A stretch of 64,000 nucleotides of DNA from Tissierellaceae bacterium (GTDB taxonomy: Bacteria > Bacillota > Clostridia > Tissierellales > Tissierellaceae), in contig JALNZV010000008.1 of NCBI GenBank assembly GCA_023229175.1, forward strand, positions 1 through 64,000, read 5' to 3'. Below, in pieces: positions 16,875 through 25,791 of this stretch; within the stretch, counting starts at the first letter, position 1; each line of letters opens with the position of its first letter. The position numbers and the translations under genes were made by a program. The notes under the pieces are model-generated. The model did no database searches and had not been told where the DNA came from. It worked only from the letters and a program-made list of their open reading frames with translations.

Positions 16875-17900
16875 TTACTGTTTCCTTTCAAATATTCCCA
16901 GTTGATTTGCCACTAAAACAGAAATCACAAGTAATCCTAAAGACAGATAAACTGCCTGCCTGCTGTTAGCCTGTGATACTAAAATAGCAAATAAGCCAAA
17001 AACCGCCGAAATACCGTACAATATAAGTACAGCTTTTTTCTGTGAAAATCCCCTGTTGAGCAGCCTGTGATGTAAATGGCCCTTGTCCGCCGATGCAATG
17101 GATTGTCCGTTTATTAACCTCCTAAATATGGCAAAGGCAGTATCGAATATGGGGACGGATAGTATTAAAATAGGAGCTACTATGGCAATGGTGGCTACAG
17201 ATTTCATTACTCCTTCTATGGTTATGGCAGCTAGCATAAACCCTAGGAATAGGGCCCCTGTATCGCCCATGAAAATCTTAGCTGGATTGAAATTAAAGGG
17301 CAAAAATCCTAAACACGCCCCTGCAATGGCAGCAGATAAAATAATTACATTTGTATATCCAAATTTACCTGCTACCACCATTAAAGAAATACTGGATATC
17401 ATGGCGACTCCTGCAGATAAACCATCTAAACCGTCTATGAAATTTAAAGTATTCGTTATGCCAACTACCCAAAAAAGCGTAATGGGCAAAGAAAGATACC
17501 TTAAATCTAGCAAAGAAGCGTTATTGGAAAAGGGATTTGTGACAAAGTTTACCCTTACGCCCCCATATATAAGTACAAGACCTGCCAGTATTTGAAACAT
17601 AAACTTGGACCTAGGCCTTAGGTCTTTTAAGTCGTCAATTATACCGCCCATCACTATAATAGTCGCCCCAAATATCATCGATATAATCTCTTTTTCCAAG
17701 GGGAGGAAGATTAAAATGACAATGATTACAGAGAAAAATATGGCTAATCCTCCCAAATGGGGCATGGGCTCCTTATGTACCCTTCTTTCGTCCTTTGGCA
17801 CATCTACTGCTCCAACCTTAATGGCCAATTTCCTTACTAATGGCGTAAACATCAGAGATAGCAATACTGAAGTAAGAAATGCAAAAATATAATTTCCCAT
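16875..17900 (-). CDS. tagO: Undecaprenyl-phosphate GlcNAc-1-phosphate transferase (TagO/WecA family)
   Basis: Integral membrane enzyme of 341 aa with about ten hydrophobic helices. It transfers a GlcNAc-1-phosphate type group from UDP-sugar to undecaprenyl phosphate, starting wall teichoic acid or a related polymer. MraY/WecA motifs seen are GGIIDDLKDLRPRSK, NFIDGLDGLSAGV, FMGDTGALFLG and the His-rich GHLHHRLLNRG. The last favours the WecA/TagO branch over MraY. It lies between upp and mnaA. Confidence 0.93.
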   Translation of the reverse strand: MGNYIFAFLTSVLLSLMFTPLVRKLAIKVGAVDVPKDERRVHKEPMPHLGGLAIFFSVIIVILIFLPLEKEIISMIFGATIIVMGGIIDDLKDLRPRSKFMFQILAGLVLIYGGVRVNFVTNPFSNNASLLDLRYLSLPITLFWVVGITNTLNFIDGLDGLSAGVAMISSISLMVVAGKFGYTNVIILSAAIAGACLGFLPFNFNPAKIFMGDTGALFLGFMLAAITIEGVMKSVATIAIVAPILILSVPIFDTAFAIFRRLINGQSIASADKGHLHHRLLNRGFSQKKAVLILYGISAVFGLFAILVSQANSRQAVYLSLGLLVISVLVANQLGIFERKQ

Positions 17901-17916
17901 ATTAAATCCTCTCTAG

Positions 17917-18546
17917 TTATTTTGTACCGAACAGCCTGTCGCCAGCATCTCCTAGACCTGGCAGTATATATGCATGTTCGTTTAATTTTTCGTCTAGGGC
18001 TGCTACGTAAATATCCACATCTGGATGTTTGTCTTCTACGGCCTTCACCCCTTCAGGAGCAGCTATGAGACATACTAATCTAATGGATTTTGCCCCTTTT
18101 TCCTTCAAGAAATCTATGGCTGCCACAGCAGACCCACCTGTTGCAAGCATGGGGTCCAATACTATTAACTCCCTATCCTCTATGTCTTGGGGCAATTTGC
18201 AATAGTATTCCACAGGTTTTAATGTCTCTGGATCCCTATATAGGCCGATATGTCCCACCCTAGCTGTGGGAATAAGTCTAAGCATCCCATCTACCATTCC
18301 TAGGCCTGCCCTAAGTATGGGTATTAGCCCTACCTTTTTACCTGAAATAACATGTGCTTTCATCTTAGCTAAAGGGGTTTCTATTTCAATTTCTTCCAAT
18401 GGGAAATCCCTAGTTACTTCGTAGCCCATCAACAGGGAAACTTCTGTCACCAGTTCCCTAAATTCTTTGGAACCAGTATTTTTGTCCCTTATAAAGGTCA
18501 ATTTGTGCTTAATTAATGGATGATCAAATATTATTACTTTTGCCAT
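17917..18546 (-). CDS. upp: Uracil phosphoribosyltransferase
   Basis: Salvage enzyme making UMP from uracil and PRPP (209 aa). The PRPP-binding loop is VLDPMLATGGSA, and the C-terminal uracil-site segment YILPGLGDAGDRLFGT is complete. GGGGG precedes the ATG. It is the first gene of a upp-tagO-mnaA run, in the same neighbourhood as in Bacillus near the ATP synthase. Confidence 0.96.
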   Translation of the reverse strand: MAKVIIFDHPLIKHKLTFIRDKNTGSKEFRELVTEVSLLMGYEVTRDFPLEEIEIETPLAKMKAHVISGKKVGLIPILRAGLGMVDGMLRLIPTARVGHIGLYRDPETLKPVEYYCKLPQDIEDRELIVLDPMLATGGSAVAAIDFLKEKGAKSIRLVCLIAAPEGVKAVEDKHPDVDIYVAALDEKLNEHAYILPGLGDAGDRLFGTK

Positions 18547-18591
18547 ATTAAAACCCCCTTATAAATTTAAAATCGTAAATAATGTATTTTA

Positions 18592-18870
18592 ACAGATAGA
18601 TAAATTGATTAAAACAACAAAGTATTTCATATGTGAAAAATAATAAAATCCATAAGTGAACATTTGCAGGAGCATCAAAAGTTCTTAGCAAATGAAGATA
18701 TAAAATCCGTTAAGCAGCAGCCGATGTTTGAGCGTAGCGAGTTTCGGTGCTGTAGGATTTTGTATTGGAATGAGCTGTAGAACTTTATGCGACGAAACCG
18801 AGAACGTTGGACTTTTATTATTTTAGTATCTGTAAGTTAGGCGAATCTATTTAATCAATTTATGAATTCG
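18592..18870. repeat. Dispersed hairpin element, copy B (complete)
   Basis: Complete copy of the element, filling the gap between metK and upp. The terminal inverted arms ATAAATTGATTAAA (18600-18613) and TTTAATCAATTTAT (18850-18863) match perfectly. Inside are nested arm pairs: 18637-18652 with 18808-18824, 18678-18689 with 18774-18786, 18698-18708 with 18755-18765, and a central CCGA/TCGG hairpin near 18721-18747. No ORF of note lies in it. It follows metK without a separate terminator. Confidence 0.9.
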
Positions 18871-18888
18871 TCTTAATTGAGTAAATAT

Positions 18889-20070
18889 CTATGGCCTATA
18901 TTTTGCTAGTTCATCCGCCTTATCAGTCTTCTCCCATGGAAGGTCCAAGTCCTCTCTGCCAAAATGTCCATAGGCTGCCAATTGACTGTATATAGGTCTT
19001 TTAAGGTCTAGGTCCCTGATGATAGCTGCAGGTCTTAAATCAAAGTGTTCATTTACCAACTTAGTTATCTCCTCGTCGGATATCCTTCCTGTATCAAAGG
19101 TATTTACATAAATTGACAAGGGCTTTGCTACTCCAATGGCATAGGCCAGACCAACTTCACATTTATCAGCCAATCCTGCTGCCACTACGTTTTTAGCCAC
19201 ATACCTAGCTGCGTAGGATGCGGACCTATCTACTTTTGTTGGGTCCTTTCCCGAGAAGGCCCCTCCCCCATGTCTAGCAGAGCCACCATAGGTGTCAACT
19301 ATTATCTTTCTCCCCGTCAAACCTGCATCCCCCATGGGCCCGCCAATGACGAATCTCCCTGTGGGATTTACATAATATTTTGTATTTTCATCTAGTAGTT
19401 CATGGGGTATTATTTCCATGATTACATGTTTTATAATGTCCTCTCTTATTGTTTCCAATTCCACATCTGGGGAATGCTGTGCAGATACTACCACATTTTC
19501 AATCCTTGTGGGTTCGTTACCTTGGTACTCTACTGTGACTTGTGTCTTGCCATCTGGTCTTAAATAGCTTAAAATACCTTCTTTTCGCACATCAGTCAGC
19601 CTTTTAGCCAATTTATGTGCCAAAGATATGGGCAATGGCATCAATTCTGGCGTTTCATTGCAGGCGAACCCAAACATCATCCCCTGATCTCCTGCCCCAA
19701 TGGAATCTAGTTCATCTTTTGAGTCTTCTTTGTGTTCAAGTGCCTTGTCCACACCTAGAGCAATATCTGTAGACTGCTCATTTATCGATGTGAGGACTGC
19801 ACATGTGTCGGCATCAAAGCCGTACTTTGCCCTTGTATATCCAATTTTTTCTATGGTTTCCCTTGCAATCTTGGGTATATCCACATAGCAATTTGTCGTG
19901 ATTTCTCCTACTACTAGTACCATTCCCGTAGTTACCGTCGTCTCACATGCCACCCTTGCGTTCTCGTCACATTCCAGTATTGCATCTAGAATTGAATCTG
20001 AAATCTGATCGCATACTTTGTCTGGATGTCCTTCTGTTACAGATTCAGAAGTAAATAACCACTTTTTCAT
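18889..20070 (-). CDS. metK: S-adenosylmethionine synthetase
   Basis: Makes SAM from ATP and methionine (393 aa, full length). Motifs are GHPDKVCDQISDSILDAIL, GAGDQGMMFGFAC, the loop DTYGGSARHGGGAFSGKD and KVDRSAAY-type residues (KVDRSASYAARY). AAGGAGGC-type spacing precedes the ATG. The 5' leader holds a SAM-I riboswitch (20121-20264), so expression should fall when SAM is high. Confidence 0.97.
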   Translation of the reverse strand: MKKWLFTSESVTEGHPDKVCDQISDSILDAILECDENARVACETTVTTGMVLVVGEITTNCYVDIPKIARETIEKIGYTRAKYGFDADTCAVLTSINEQSTDIALGVDKALEHKEDSKDELDSIGAGDQGMMFGFACNETPELMPLPISLAHKLAKRLTDVRKEGILSYLRPDGKTQVTVEYQGNEPTRIENVVVSAQHSPDVELETIREDIIKHVIMEIIPHELLDENTKYYVNPTGRFVIGGPMGDAGLTGRKIIVDTYGGSARHGGGAFSGKDPTKVDRSASYAARYVAKNVVAAGLADKCEVGLAYAIGVAKPLSIYVNTFDTGRISDEEITKLVNEHFDLRPAAIIRDLDLKRPIYSQLAAYGHFGREDLDLPWEKTDKADELAKYRP

Positions 20071-20120
20071 TTAATTGCCTCCTTCTATATTATAGTTAAA
20101 GTATTAGTTCCTCATTGAAG

Positions 20121-20264
20121 TCACAAATAAAACCTTTCAGAGAAAGGTTTCGTAAAAGTCCTACCTCATCTCTCAGAACTGGGTCTGTGGGATTTAGCAC
20201 CATGTATAAAATACTGGTTGCTGGATTTCATCGGGCCCAATCCCTCCATCGCTCTTGATAAGGA
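20121..20264 (-). promoter_or_regulatory. SAM-I (S-box) riboswitch controlling metK
   Basis: The minus strand has the conserved S-box blocks: TTATCAAGAG, GGAGGGATTGGGCCCGATGA, ATCCAGCAACC, GGTGCTAAATCCCACAGA and CTGAGAGATGAGG. A terminator hairpin follows, AAACCTTTC/GAAAGGTTT at 20130-20150, with a U-rich tail. SAM binding should favour this terminator and switch off metK. Confidence 0.95.
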
Positions 20265-20286
20265 ACTATTAATTTATACTGGTACT

Positions 20287-20315
20287 ATTTTATCACAAGA
20301 AAATAGGGTAGTCAA
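20287..20315 (-). promoter_or_regulatory. Predicted sigma-A promoter of metK
   Basis: The minus strand has TTGACT, a 17-bp spacer and TAAAAT, which places the start near 20280, just before the S-box aptamer. The rest of the 20316-20470 gap shows no gene. Confidence 0.6.
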
Positions 20316-20474
20316 CAATACTAGAAAATTAATCCTATTGTCGTTAATTATAGTATTCATAGAATAAGCAAGATAAGAGATTATATCACGACCATAGTGT
20401 CAATAACTCATATAAATAACGAGGAATTAATGATTTTTGTCAATATCTATTTACAATTTACATAATATAGACTA

Positions 20475-20503
20475 TTGCTTTTATTCCTTATATGTTGTAT
20501 ACT
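20475..20503 (+). promoter_or_regulatory. Predicted promoter of tRNA-Pro
   Basis: TTGCTT and TATACT are separated by 17 bp, which places a start about 12 bp before the tRNA 5' end. Confidence 0.65.
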
Positions 20504-20521
20504 ATAAGAGTCGGATTTCGG

Positions 20522-20595
20522 CGGGGTGTAGCGCAGTTTGGTAGCGCACGTGGTTTGGGACCATGGGGCCGGGGGTTCAAATCCTCTCACCCCGA
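20522..20595 (+). tRNA. tRNA-Pro (anticodon TGG)
   Basis: Cloverleaf readable by eye. The acceptor arms CGGGGTG/CACCCCG pair fully, the D arm is GCGC-AGTTTGGTA-GCGC, the anticodon loop is TTTGGGA with anticodon TGG, and the T loop is TTCAAAT. No CCA is encoded. A strong terminator follows. Confidence 0.95.
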
Positions 20596-20605
20596 CTTCG
20601 ACTTA

Positions 20606-20642
20606 AAAACGCTCATATCAGCAGATATGGCGTTTTTTATTT
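20606..20642 (+). terminator. Intrinsic terminator after tRNA-Pro
   Basis: The stem AAAACGCTCATATC/GATATGGCGTTTT with an AGCA loop and a TTTTTT tail lies 11 bp after the tRNA. Confidence 0.9.
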
Positions 20643-20788
20643 TTTGTCTGTTCATCTTTGTATACAACATGTAATATATTTGTAACCCAATTGATATATT
20701 TACATTATATAATTAAAATGAGATTTTATAGAAAGGGGGGACCCCTTAGTCGAACATTACACTTTTAATTACAGCGAGGTGAGAATAC

Positions 20789-23506
20789 ATGAGAAAGAGC
20801 ATTAAAAGAATTTTTCTGTCCTTTTTAGTTGTTTTACTGGTATTGACGTCAGTAGTCCCAGTTATGGCCGATGATGTCGTCATAAATAAGCCCACTACCA
20901 TTTACGAATCAATTGAAAAAACTCCCATGGGCCCGGGTGTAGTCCACGAAAACATCAAGAGGTTTACGACTGCTGGATGGTGGAATATTAATTTACTTAG
21001 GGTGGATTTATCAAATCCATATGTGGAAGTAAAGGGACTATATAATAATGAATCAGTCGGGAAAAGAACTAGAACCAGTCAATTAGTGGAGCAAAACCAT
21101 GCCATTGGAGGGATTAACGCCGACTTTTTCTATACGGGAAAATTTTCAGGTGCTATAGGCTCCTTAATCGAAAACGGCGAATTCGTAACTGCTCCAAATG
21201 ATGGGATAGCAGAAAAGCTGTCAGGCTTTTTTATAGATATGTTTGATCAAGCCAATATAATTGATAGTTTGCAAAGAGAGGTCTCCCTTACAAATGTTAA
21301 AACGGGAGAAAAGATTAACATAAATGCCGTAAATAGTTTAGCCAACAACCTTAATGCTATTGCTTTATTGGATAAGAGATGGGGGGAGATGTCTCCTGGT
21401 AATACTATTGATCCAGAGTTAATCGAGGTATTTGTCAGGGACAATATGGTATTTAATATACGAGTTGGTGCGGATCCCTATCCTATACCTGAAGACGGAT
21501 ATGTATTAGTGGGAAAAGGCAACAGGGCAGATGCATTATTAAACTTATATTTCGGCAGCGATGTAGAATTAAATGTATCCAGCAACCCAAATATTGAAGA
21601 CATCAAGTTCTCCATTGGCGGAGGCAATGTAATCCTAAGGGACGGAAAATATGTCACATTGGAACCAAACTCGTCAGGAGACCCTAGGGGCAATCATCCC
21701 AGAACAGGCATCGGCATCAGCAAGGACAAAAAGCAGCTAATCCTTGCCACCATAGACGGCAGGGATACATCCTTTAAGGGAGTAAGCCAGCCTATGTTTG
21801 GCGCCATACTACAGGAATTAGGGGCTTATAATGCCATTAACTTAGACGGAGGCGGCTCTACTACCTTTGCCTTAAAGCCCTTAGGTGAAACTAAGGTAAC
21901 GGTTGTAAACAGACCATCTGATGGAGGAGAGAGATTAGTTATCAACGGCGTAGGTGTTTTTTCCAACGCCCCAGTTTCAGAGTTAAACTCCATTGAGATA
22001 TTTACAGAAGATACAAATATGTTTGTGGGAACTACTAGGAAATTTACATTTAAAGCATATGACCAGCACTACAATCCTGTAACCATAGACCAGTCCCTTG
22101 TCAAATTGGAGTCTTCTGGCCTAAAAGGGGAAGCAGCAGATGGCAAATTTAAGGCCCTTGAAGCAGGAAAAGTCAGAGTAACTGCCACATATGAGGATAA
22201 GCAAGCCTTTATAGATCTAAATGTAATAGAGGGAGTCAAAGATATCACCACAAATTTAACTAGTTTTAATGTGGATACAAATGGAGAAAGGGTTCTCCCA
22301 GACTTTTACGGGCTCAACAAAGACGGAATAAAAGCCCTTATACATCCAGAGGATATGGAATTTGACACTATAAACTCCATTGGATATGTGGATGGAAATA
22401 AATTTTACAGCGGTCCAAATCCTGTTGCTGGTGCCCTCACTGCAAAATTCGGAGATGGACTAAAAAACATCATCGTATATGTGGGCAATGAAGGCAAGCT
22501 ATTGGAAGGATTTGAAACTATCGACAATTTAAAATTCGCAGTATATCCCCTAGAGGTCCAAGGGAAAATCGATATTGTGCCCGATGCAAAACAAGGAAAT
22601 GCCTCAGCTTCACTTAAATACGATTTTTCTCAAGGTGAAAATACTAGAGCTGCCTATGTTAAATTTGTAAATGGAGACAATATTGGCCTAATCATAGACA
22701 GAGTGCCAAAGCAGCTAGGTTTGTGGGTACATGGAGACTCCAGTGAAAGCTGGTTAAGAGCCACCATCAGAGATGGCAACGAGGCCACACATAAAATCGA
22801 CTTCTCTAAGAAAATTGATTGGGAAGGTTGGAGGTATTTAACTGTAAACCTGCCTAGTAATTTGGCTTATCCTGTAAAATTAGAGGATATATACGTGGTT
22901 GAAACGGACAATCTAAAAAGGCAATCTGGTGAAATACTTTTGGATGGGCTAACAGCCCTATATGCACCTGCCTTGGGAAATATTGTATTGCCAACTCCTA
23001 GTGAATTCAATGACTATAGAAATATTAAAGCAAATGTGGAAAAAGATGGTTTTACCTTTGAACTCATGGCTGAACCTGAGGTAAAAGGTTATAAAAAAGT
23101 AAGTCAGGGAAATGGGGGCTTAATATACTTAAATACTGAAAAGAAAGGTTTATTGGCCTCTAATCCAGAGCAATGGAATAAACTAAAATCTGACTTGGCC
23201 AATAGTGGAGATAAGTATATTGTACTATTTTCATCTAATCCCATATTTGGTGCCAATGGATTTACAGACAAATTGGAAGCAGATTTACTTCATAAATACT
23301 TGGCAGAAGCCAAAGAAAATGGCAAAGAAATATTTGTGGTTTACGGCAGCAATTCCAATTCTATTGAGTTAAAGGATGGCGTAAGGTACATTGGAGCCAA
23401 TACAAAGGGACTAAATGAAGAAATAGAACCTGTACCCATTGTAGAATTTACTGTCAATGGCCATAATATAACTTATGTGGTAAACTCAACATTCCAAGAG
23501 CAGTAG
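20789..23506 (+). CDS. Secreted phosphodiester glycosidase (NAGPA-type) multidomain protein
   Basis: A 905-aa exported protein with a clear signal peptide (about 1-27, ending VMADD). Residues about 50-390 form a phosphodiester glycosidase (NAGPA/DUF2233) domain with GGINADFFY near 108-116, RTGIGIS near 304 and NLDGGGSTTF near 351. A BIG2-like Ig domain follows (about 396-480), then a jelly-roll-like region (about 560-710). The last 150 residues look like a metallophosphoesterase end but lack its His motifs. NAGPA-type enzymes remove sugars from phosphodiester-linked glycans, so the cell envelope is the likely site. GAGGTGAG precedes the ATG; possible promoter TTGATA-17-TAAAAT at 20691-20719. 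Function is inferred from domains. Confidence 0.85.
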   Translation: MRKSIKRIFLSFLVVLLVLTSVVPVMADDVVINKPTTIYESIEKTPMGPGVVHENIKRFTTAGWWNINLLRVDLSNPYVEVKGLYNNESVGKRTRTSQLVEQNHAIGGINADFFYTGKFSGAIGSLIENGEFVTAPNDGIAEKLSGFFIDMFDQANIIDSLQREVSLTNVKTGEKININAVNSLANNLNAIALLDKRWGEMSPGNTIDPELIEVFVRDNMVFNIRVGADPYPIPEDGYVLVGKGNRADALLNLYFGSDVELNVSSNPNIEDIKFSIGGGNVILRDGKYVTLEPNSSGDPRGNHPRTGIGISKDKKQLILATIDGRDTSFKGVSQPMFGAILQELGAYNAINLDGGGSTTFALKPLGETKVTVVNRPSDGGERLVINGVGVFSNAPVSELNSIEIFTEDTNMFVGTTRKFTFKAYDQHYNPVTIDQSLVKLESSGLKGEAADGKFKALEAGKVRVTATYEDKQAFIDLNVIEGVKDITTNLTSFNVDTNGERVLPDFYGLNKDGIKALIHPEDMEFDTINSIGYVDGNKFYSGPNPVAGALTAKFGDGLKNIIVYVGNEGKLLEGFETIDNLKFAVYPLEVQGKIDIVPDAKQGNASASLKYDFSQGENTRAAYVKFVNGDNIGLIIDRVPKQLGLWVHGDSSESWLRATIRDGNEATHKIDFSKKIDWEGWRYLTVNLPSNLAYPVKLEDIYVVETDNLKRQSGEILLDGLTALYAPALGNIVLPTPSEFNDYRNIKANVEKDGFTFELMAEPEVKGYKKVSQGNGGLIYLNTEKKGLLASNPEQWNKLKSDLANSGDKYIVLFSSNPIFGANGFTDKLEADLLHKYLAEAKENGKEIFVVYGSNSNSIELKDGVRYIGANTKGLNEEIEPVPIVEFTVNGHNITYVVNSTFQEQ

Positions 23507-23512
23507 ATACAG

Positions 23513-23550
23513 AAAAAGATGTGATTTCGCAATTGAAATCACATCTTTTT
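23513..23550. terminator. Bidirectional terminator
   Basis: AAAAAGATGTGATTTC and its exact complement flank a 6-nt loop, with T-runs on both strands. It serves the glycosidase gene from the left and the flagellar operon from the right. It overlaps the flgJ-like stop codon. Confidence 0.95.
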
Positions 23551-23875
23551 ATAGTTTAACCCTTCCACTTTTAAATTGTTCGTATAACACCTTGGCTATG
23601 CCCAGACCGCTGTCTCCCTTTGCCATTTCCTTGGACAATTCCTCCAGATGCATATCCTCAAATATGGCAGTAGCCTGAGACTTTTCTATGATGCCCTCAT
23701 CTGGTACAGTCTTTTTCATTTCCTTTAGCATCATATGTATAAATACACTTTCAAATTCTTTGCACACTTCCATTAACTTTTTATCGTCTTCCTCCACAAG
23801 GTTTTCCATCTTTTTTTGAATAATGGAGGTGTCCCTTTGATTATCTATGATATTGTTACTCGGCAATATTTCCAT
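23549..23875 (-). CDS. flgJ: Flagellar rod-binding protein (FlgJ N-terminal type)
   Basis: A 108-aa protein matching only the rod-binding domain of FlgJ, with the helical segment KEFESVFIHMMLKEMKKTVP and the end motif GLGIAKVLYEQF. It lacks the muramidase domain of proteobacterial FlgJ, which is normal in Firmicutes. It is probably a chaperone or cap for rod assembly. It follows flgG by 13 bp. Confidence 0.88.
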   Translation of the reverse strand: MEILPSNNIIDNQRDTSIIQKKMENLVEEDDKKLMEVCKEFESVFIHMMLKEMKKTVPDEGIIEKSQATAIFEDMHLEELSKEMAKGDSGLGIAKVLYEQFKSGRVKL

Positions 23876-23888
23876 TTATCTCACCATC

Positions 23889-24683
23889 TTATCTCTTTAG
23901 GTTATTGGCTATTTGCATCATCTCATCGGAGGTTGTAATGGTCTTTGAATTGATTTCATATGCTCTTTGAGCTGTTATCATCTTCACCATTTCATCTACC
24001 ACTTGGACATTAGATGCTTCCAAATATCCCTGTACTACTTGGGTATTCATCTCTTCTGCCTCCAAGGGCATTTCTTCTCCTGATGCTTCTGTAGCCCTAT
24101 ATAGATTTTGTCCTTTGGATTCCAAGCCTTCTGGATTCATAAAGTTTACCAGCATAAATCTACCCAGCTCCACCAACTCGTCATCTTCATCTCTGCCATA
24201 TATATACCCCAACTCGTCTACTGTAATGTCGCTGATGCCCTCTTCTATTACAATTATATCGTCGTCTTCACTAAGGACAAAGTATCCATCTGATGTGACT
24301 AACGCCGCTTCATCTCCGTCTATGCTAAGTTTAAAGCTGCCATCCCTAGTATATCTAATTTCGTCATTGGGCATAAGTACTACAAAAAATCCCTCGCCGT
24401 TTAAAGCAAAGTCAAAAGTTCCTTGGGTATCTATGAAACTACTGGTCCTAAAATCCCTTTTTGTAGCAATGGGCATAACACCATGTCCCACTTCTAAATT
24501 TACTGGTCTGCCGCCGTCGTCAGTTACATTGGACCTTTTAATGTTCTGATAAAATAAATCCTTAAACTCGGCTCTTTGGACCTTGTAACTAGTTGTATTT
24601 ACATTTGCCAAGTTATTTGAAATAGTATCTATATTAAACTGCTGTGCCTTCATTCCCGTTGCTGCTGTCCACAAAGATCTCAT
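23889..24683 (-). CDS. flgG: Flagellar basal-body rod protein FlgG/FlhP type
   Basis: A 264-aa rod protein. The N-terminal Flg_bb_rod motif is TGMKAQQFNIDTISNNLANVNTT-like (about 8-30), and the C-terminal helix VDEMVKMITAQRAYEINSKT is typical of the distal rod protein FlgG. It forms the extracellular rod of the flagellum. GGGGG precedes the ATG. It pairs with the flgF-type gene upstream, like flhO-flhP next to mbl in Bacillus. Confidence 0.94.
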   Translation of the reverse strand: MRSLWTAATGMKAQQFNIDTISNNLANVNTTSYKVQRAEFKDLFYQNIKRSNVTDDGGRPVNLEVGHGVMPIATKRDFRTSSFIDTQGTFDFALNGEGFFVVLMPNDEIRYTRDGSFKLSIDGDEAALVTSDGYFVLSEDDDIIVIEEGISDITVDELGYIYGRDEDDELVELGRFMLVNFMNPEGLESKGQNLYRATEASGEEMPLEAEEMNTQVVQGYLEASNVQVVDEMVKMITAQRAYEINSKTITTSDEMMQIANNLKR

Positions 24684-24693
24684 AATTTACCCC

Positions 24694-25734
24694 CTATACT
24701 CTACCTATTTCAGTAGCTGCCTTTTCTAACATTTCGTCCTGCATCCTAATTACTTTCTGGCTTGCTTCAAATTCCCTTAGAAGATTGACCATCTCTACCA
24801 TTCCCGATAGGGGATTCATATTAGATGTCTCCAAATGCCCTTGGAGCACTTCTCCTTCATAGGGTAATTCTTGTATTTCTCCATTTTCAACTACGTAAAA
24901 TAAGTTGTCACCCCTTTTTCTCAGGTGCTCCGTATTGTCTATATTTACTATATCTAATGTATCCACATATACATCATCTACTCTTACTTCTCCATTGGAG
25001 GATATATCAATATTTCCTTGACCTAGGTAAATTTCGCCATTTTGCCCCAGTACCCTTCTGCCATCCAAATCAGTCAAGTACCCACCTGTTAGTGCAAAGG
25101 AACCACCCCTAGTATAGAGGTTATCCCCTTCTTCACCTTGGATTTTGAAAAATCCAAAGTCCTTTAGGGCTAAGTCCAATTTCCCACCAGTATCTATGAT
25201 ATTCCCTGGGGTAAAGTCTATAAATAACTTTTGAAATTTAACTCCTCCGCTCATGGTGCCAATGACGTAGGGAGCTGGATAATAGACAACGCCTTGAAGG
25301 AGATTTTGCATATCTTCTCCTGCCTGTATCCTATTTCCCGCTACATCTATTATGTAATTTTCGTGGTCTGTCTTGTTTTCGTCATCTAGATTTTTATAGG
25401 AGGTCTTTAAATAACCCTCTTCATCTACTACAAATTTAATTTCCTTTACATAGGACTTTCCCGTAGGAGTCTCCACTACAAAGTATCCGTCTTGGGTCCG
25501 AGCAGTATAAATACCCTGATCGTTTTCAACAGGGTCAATATTTCGCCTGGACATATTTCTCACTTCAGGCTCCCTATTTATTTTTATCAATAGCTTTTCT
25601 GGAAAAGATTCCGTCAGGGAAATATCTCTTTTGTATCCCGATGTATTTATATTAGCTAAATTGTTTGACAGTACATCTAATTTTTTTTGGTTGGCCAACA
25701 GAGATGTGGCACCAATATATAAGCCTCTATTCAT
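24694..25734 (-). CDS. flgF: Flagellar basal-body rod protein FlgF/FlhO type
   Basis: A 346-aa rod protein, longer than FlgG. It has an N-terminal rod motif (LANQKKLDVLSNNLANINT) and a C-terminal helix (SGMVEMVNLLREFEASQKV). AGGA lies about 10 bp before the ATG at 25734; a GTG three codons upstream sits too close to the ribosome site. It lies 10 bp before flgG and about 57 bp after mbl, in the conserved mbl-flhO-flhP order. Confidence 0.9.
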   Translation of the reverse strand: MNRGLYIGATSLLANQKKLDVLSNNLANINTSGYKRDISLTESFPEKLLIKINREPEVRNMSRRNIDPVENDQGIYTARTQDGYFVVETPTGKSYVKEIKFVVDEEGYLKTSYKNLDDENKTDHENYIIDVAGNRIQAGEDMQNLLQGVVYYPAPYVIGTMSGGVKFQKLFIDFTPGNIIDTGGKLDLALKDFGFFKIQGEEGDNLYTRGGSFALTGGYLTDLDGRRVLGQNGEIYLGQGNIDISSNGEVRVDDVYVDTLDIVNIDNTEHLRKRGDNLFYVVENGEIQELPYEGEVLQGHLETSNMNPLSGMVEMVNLLREFEASQKVIRMQDEMLEKAATEIGRV

Positions 25735-25791
25735 AAATATCACATCCTACTATTCATATCTCTTATATTATCGACTGTTTTTTAAAAGACT

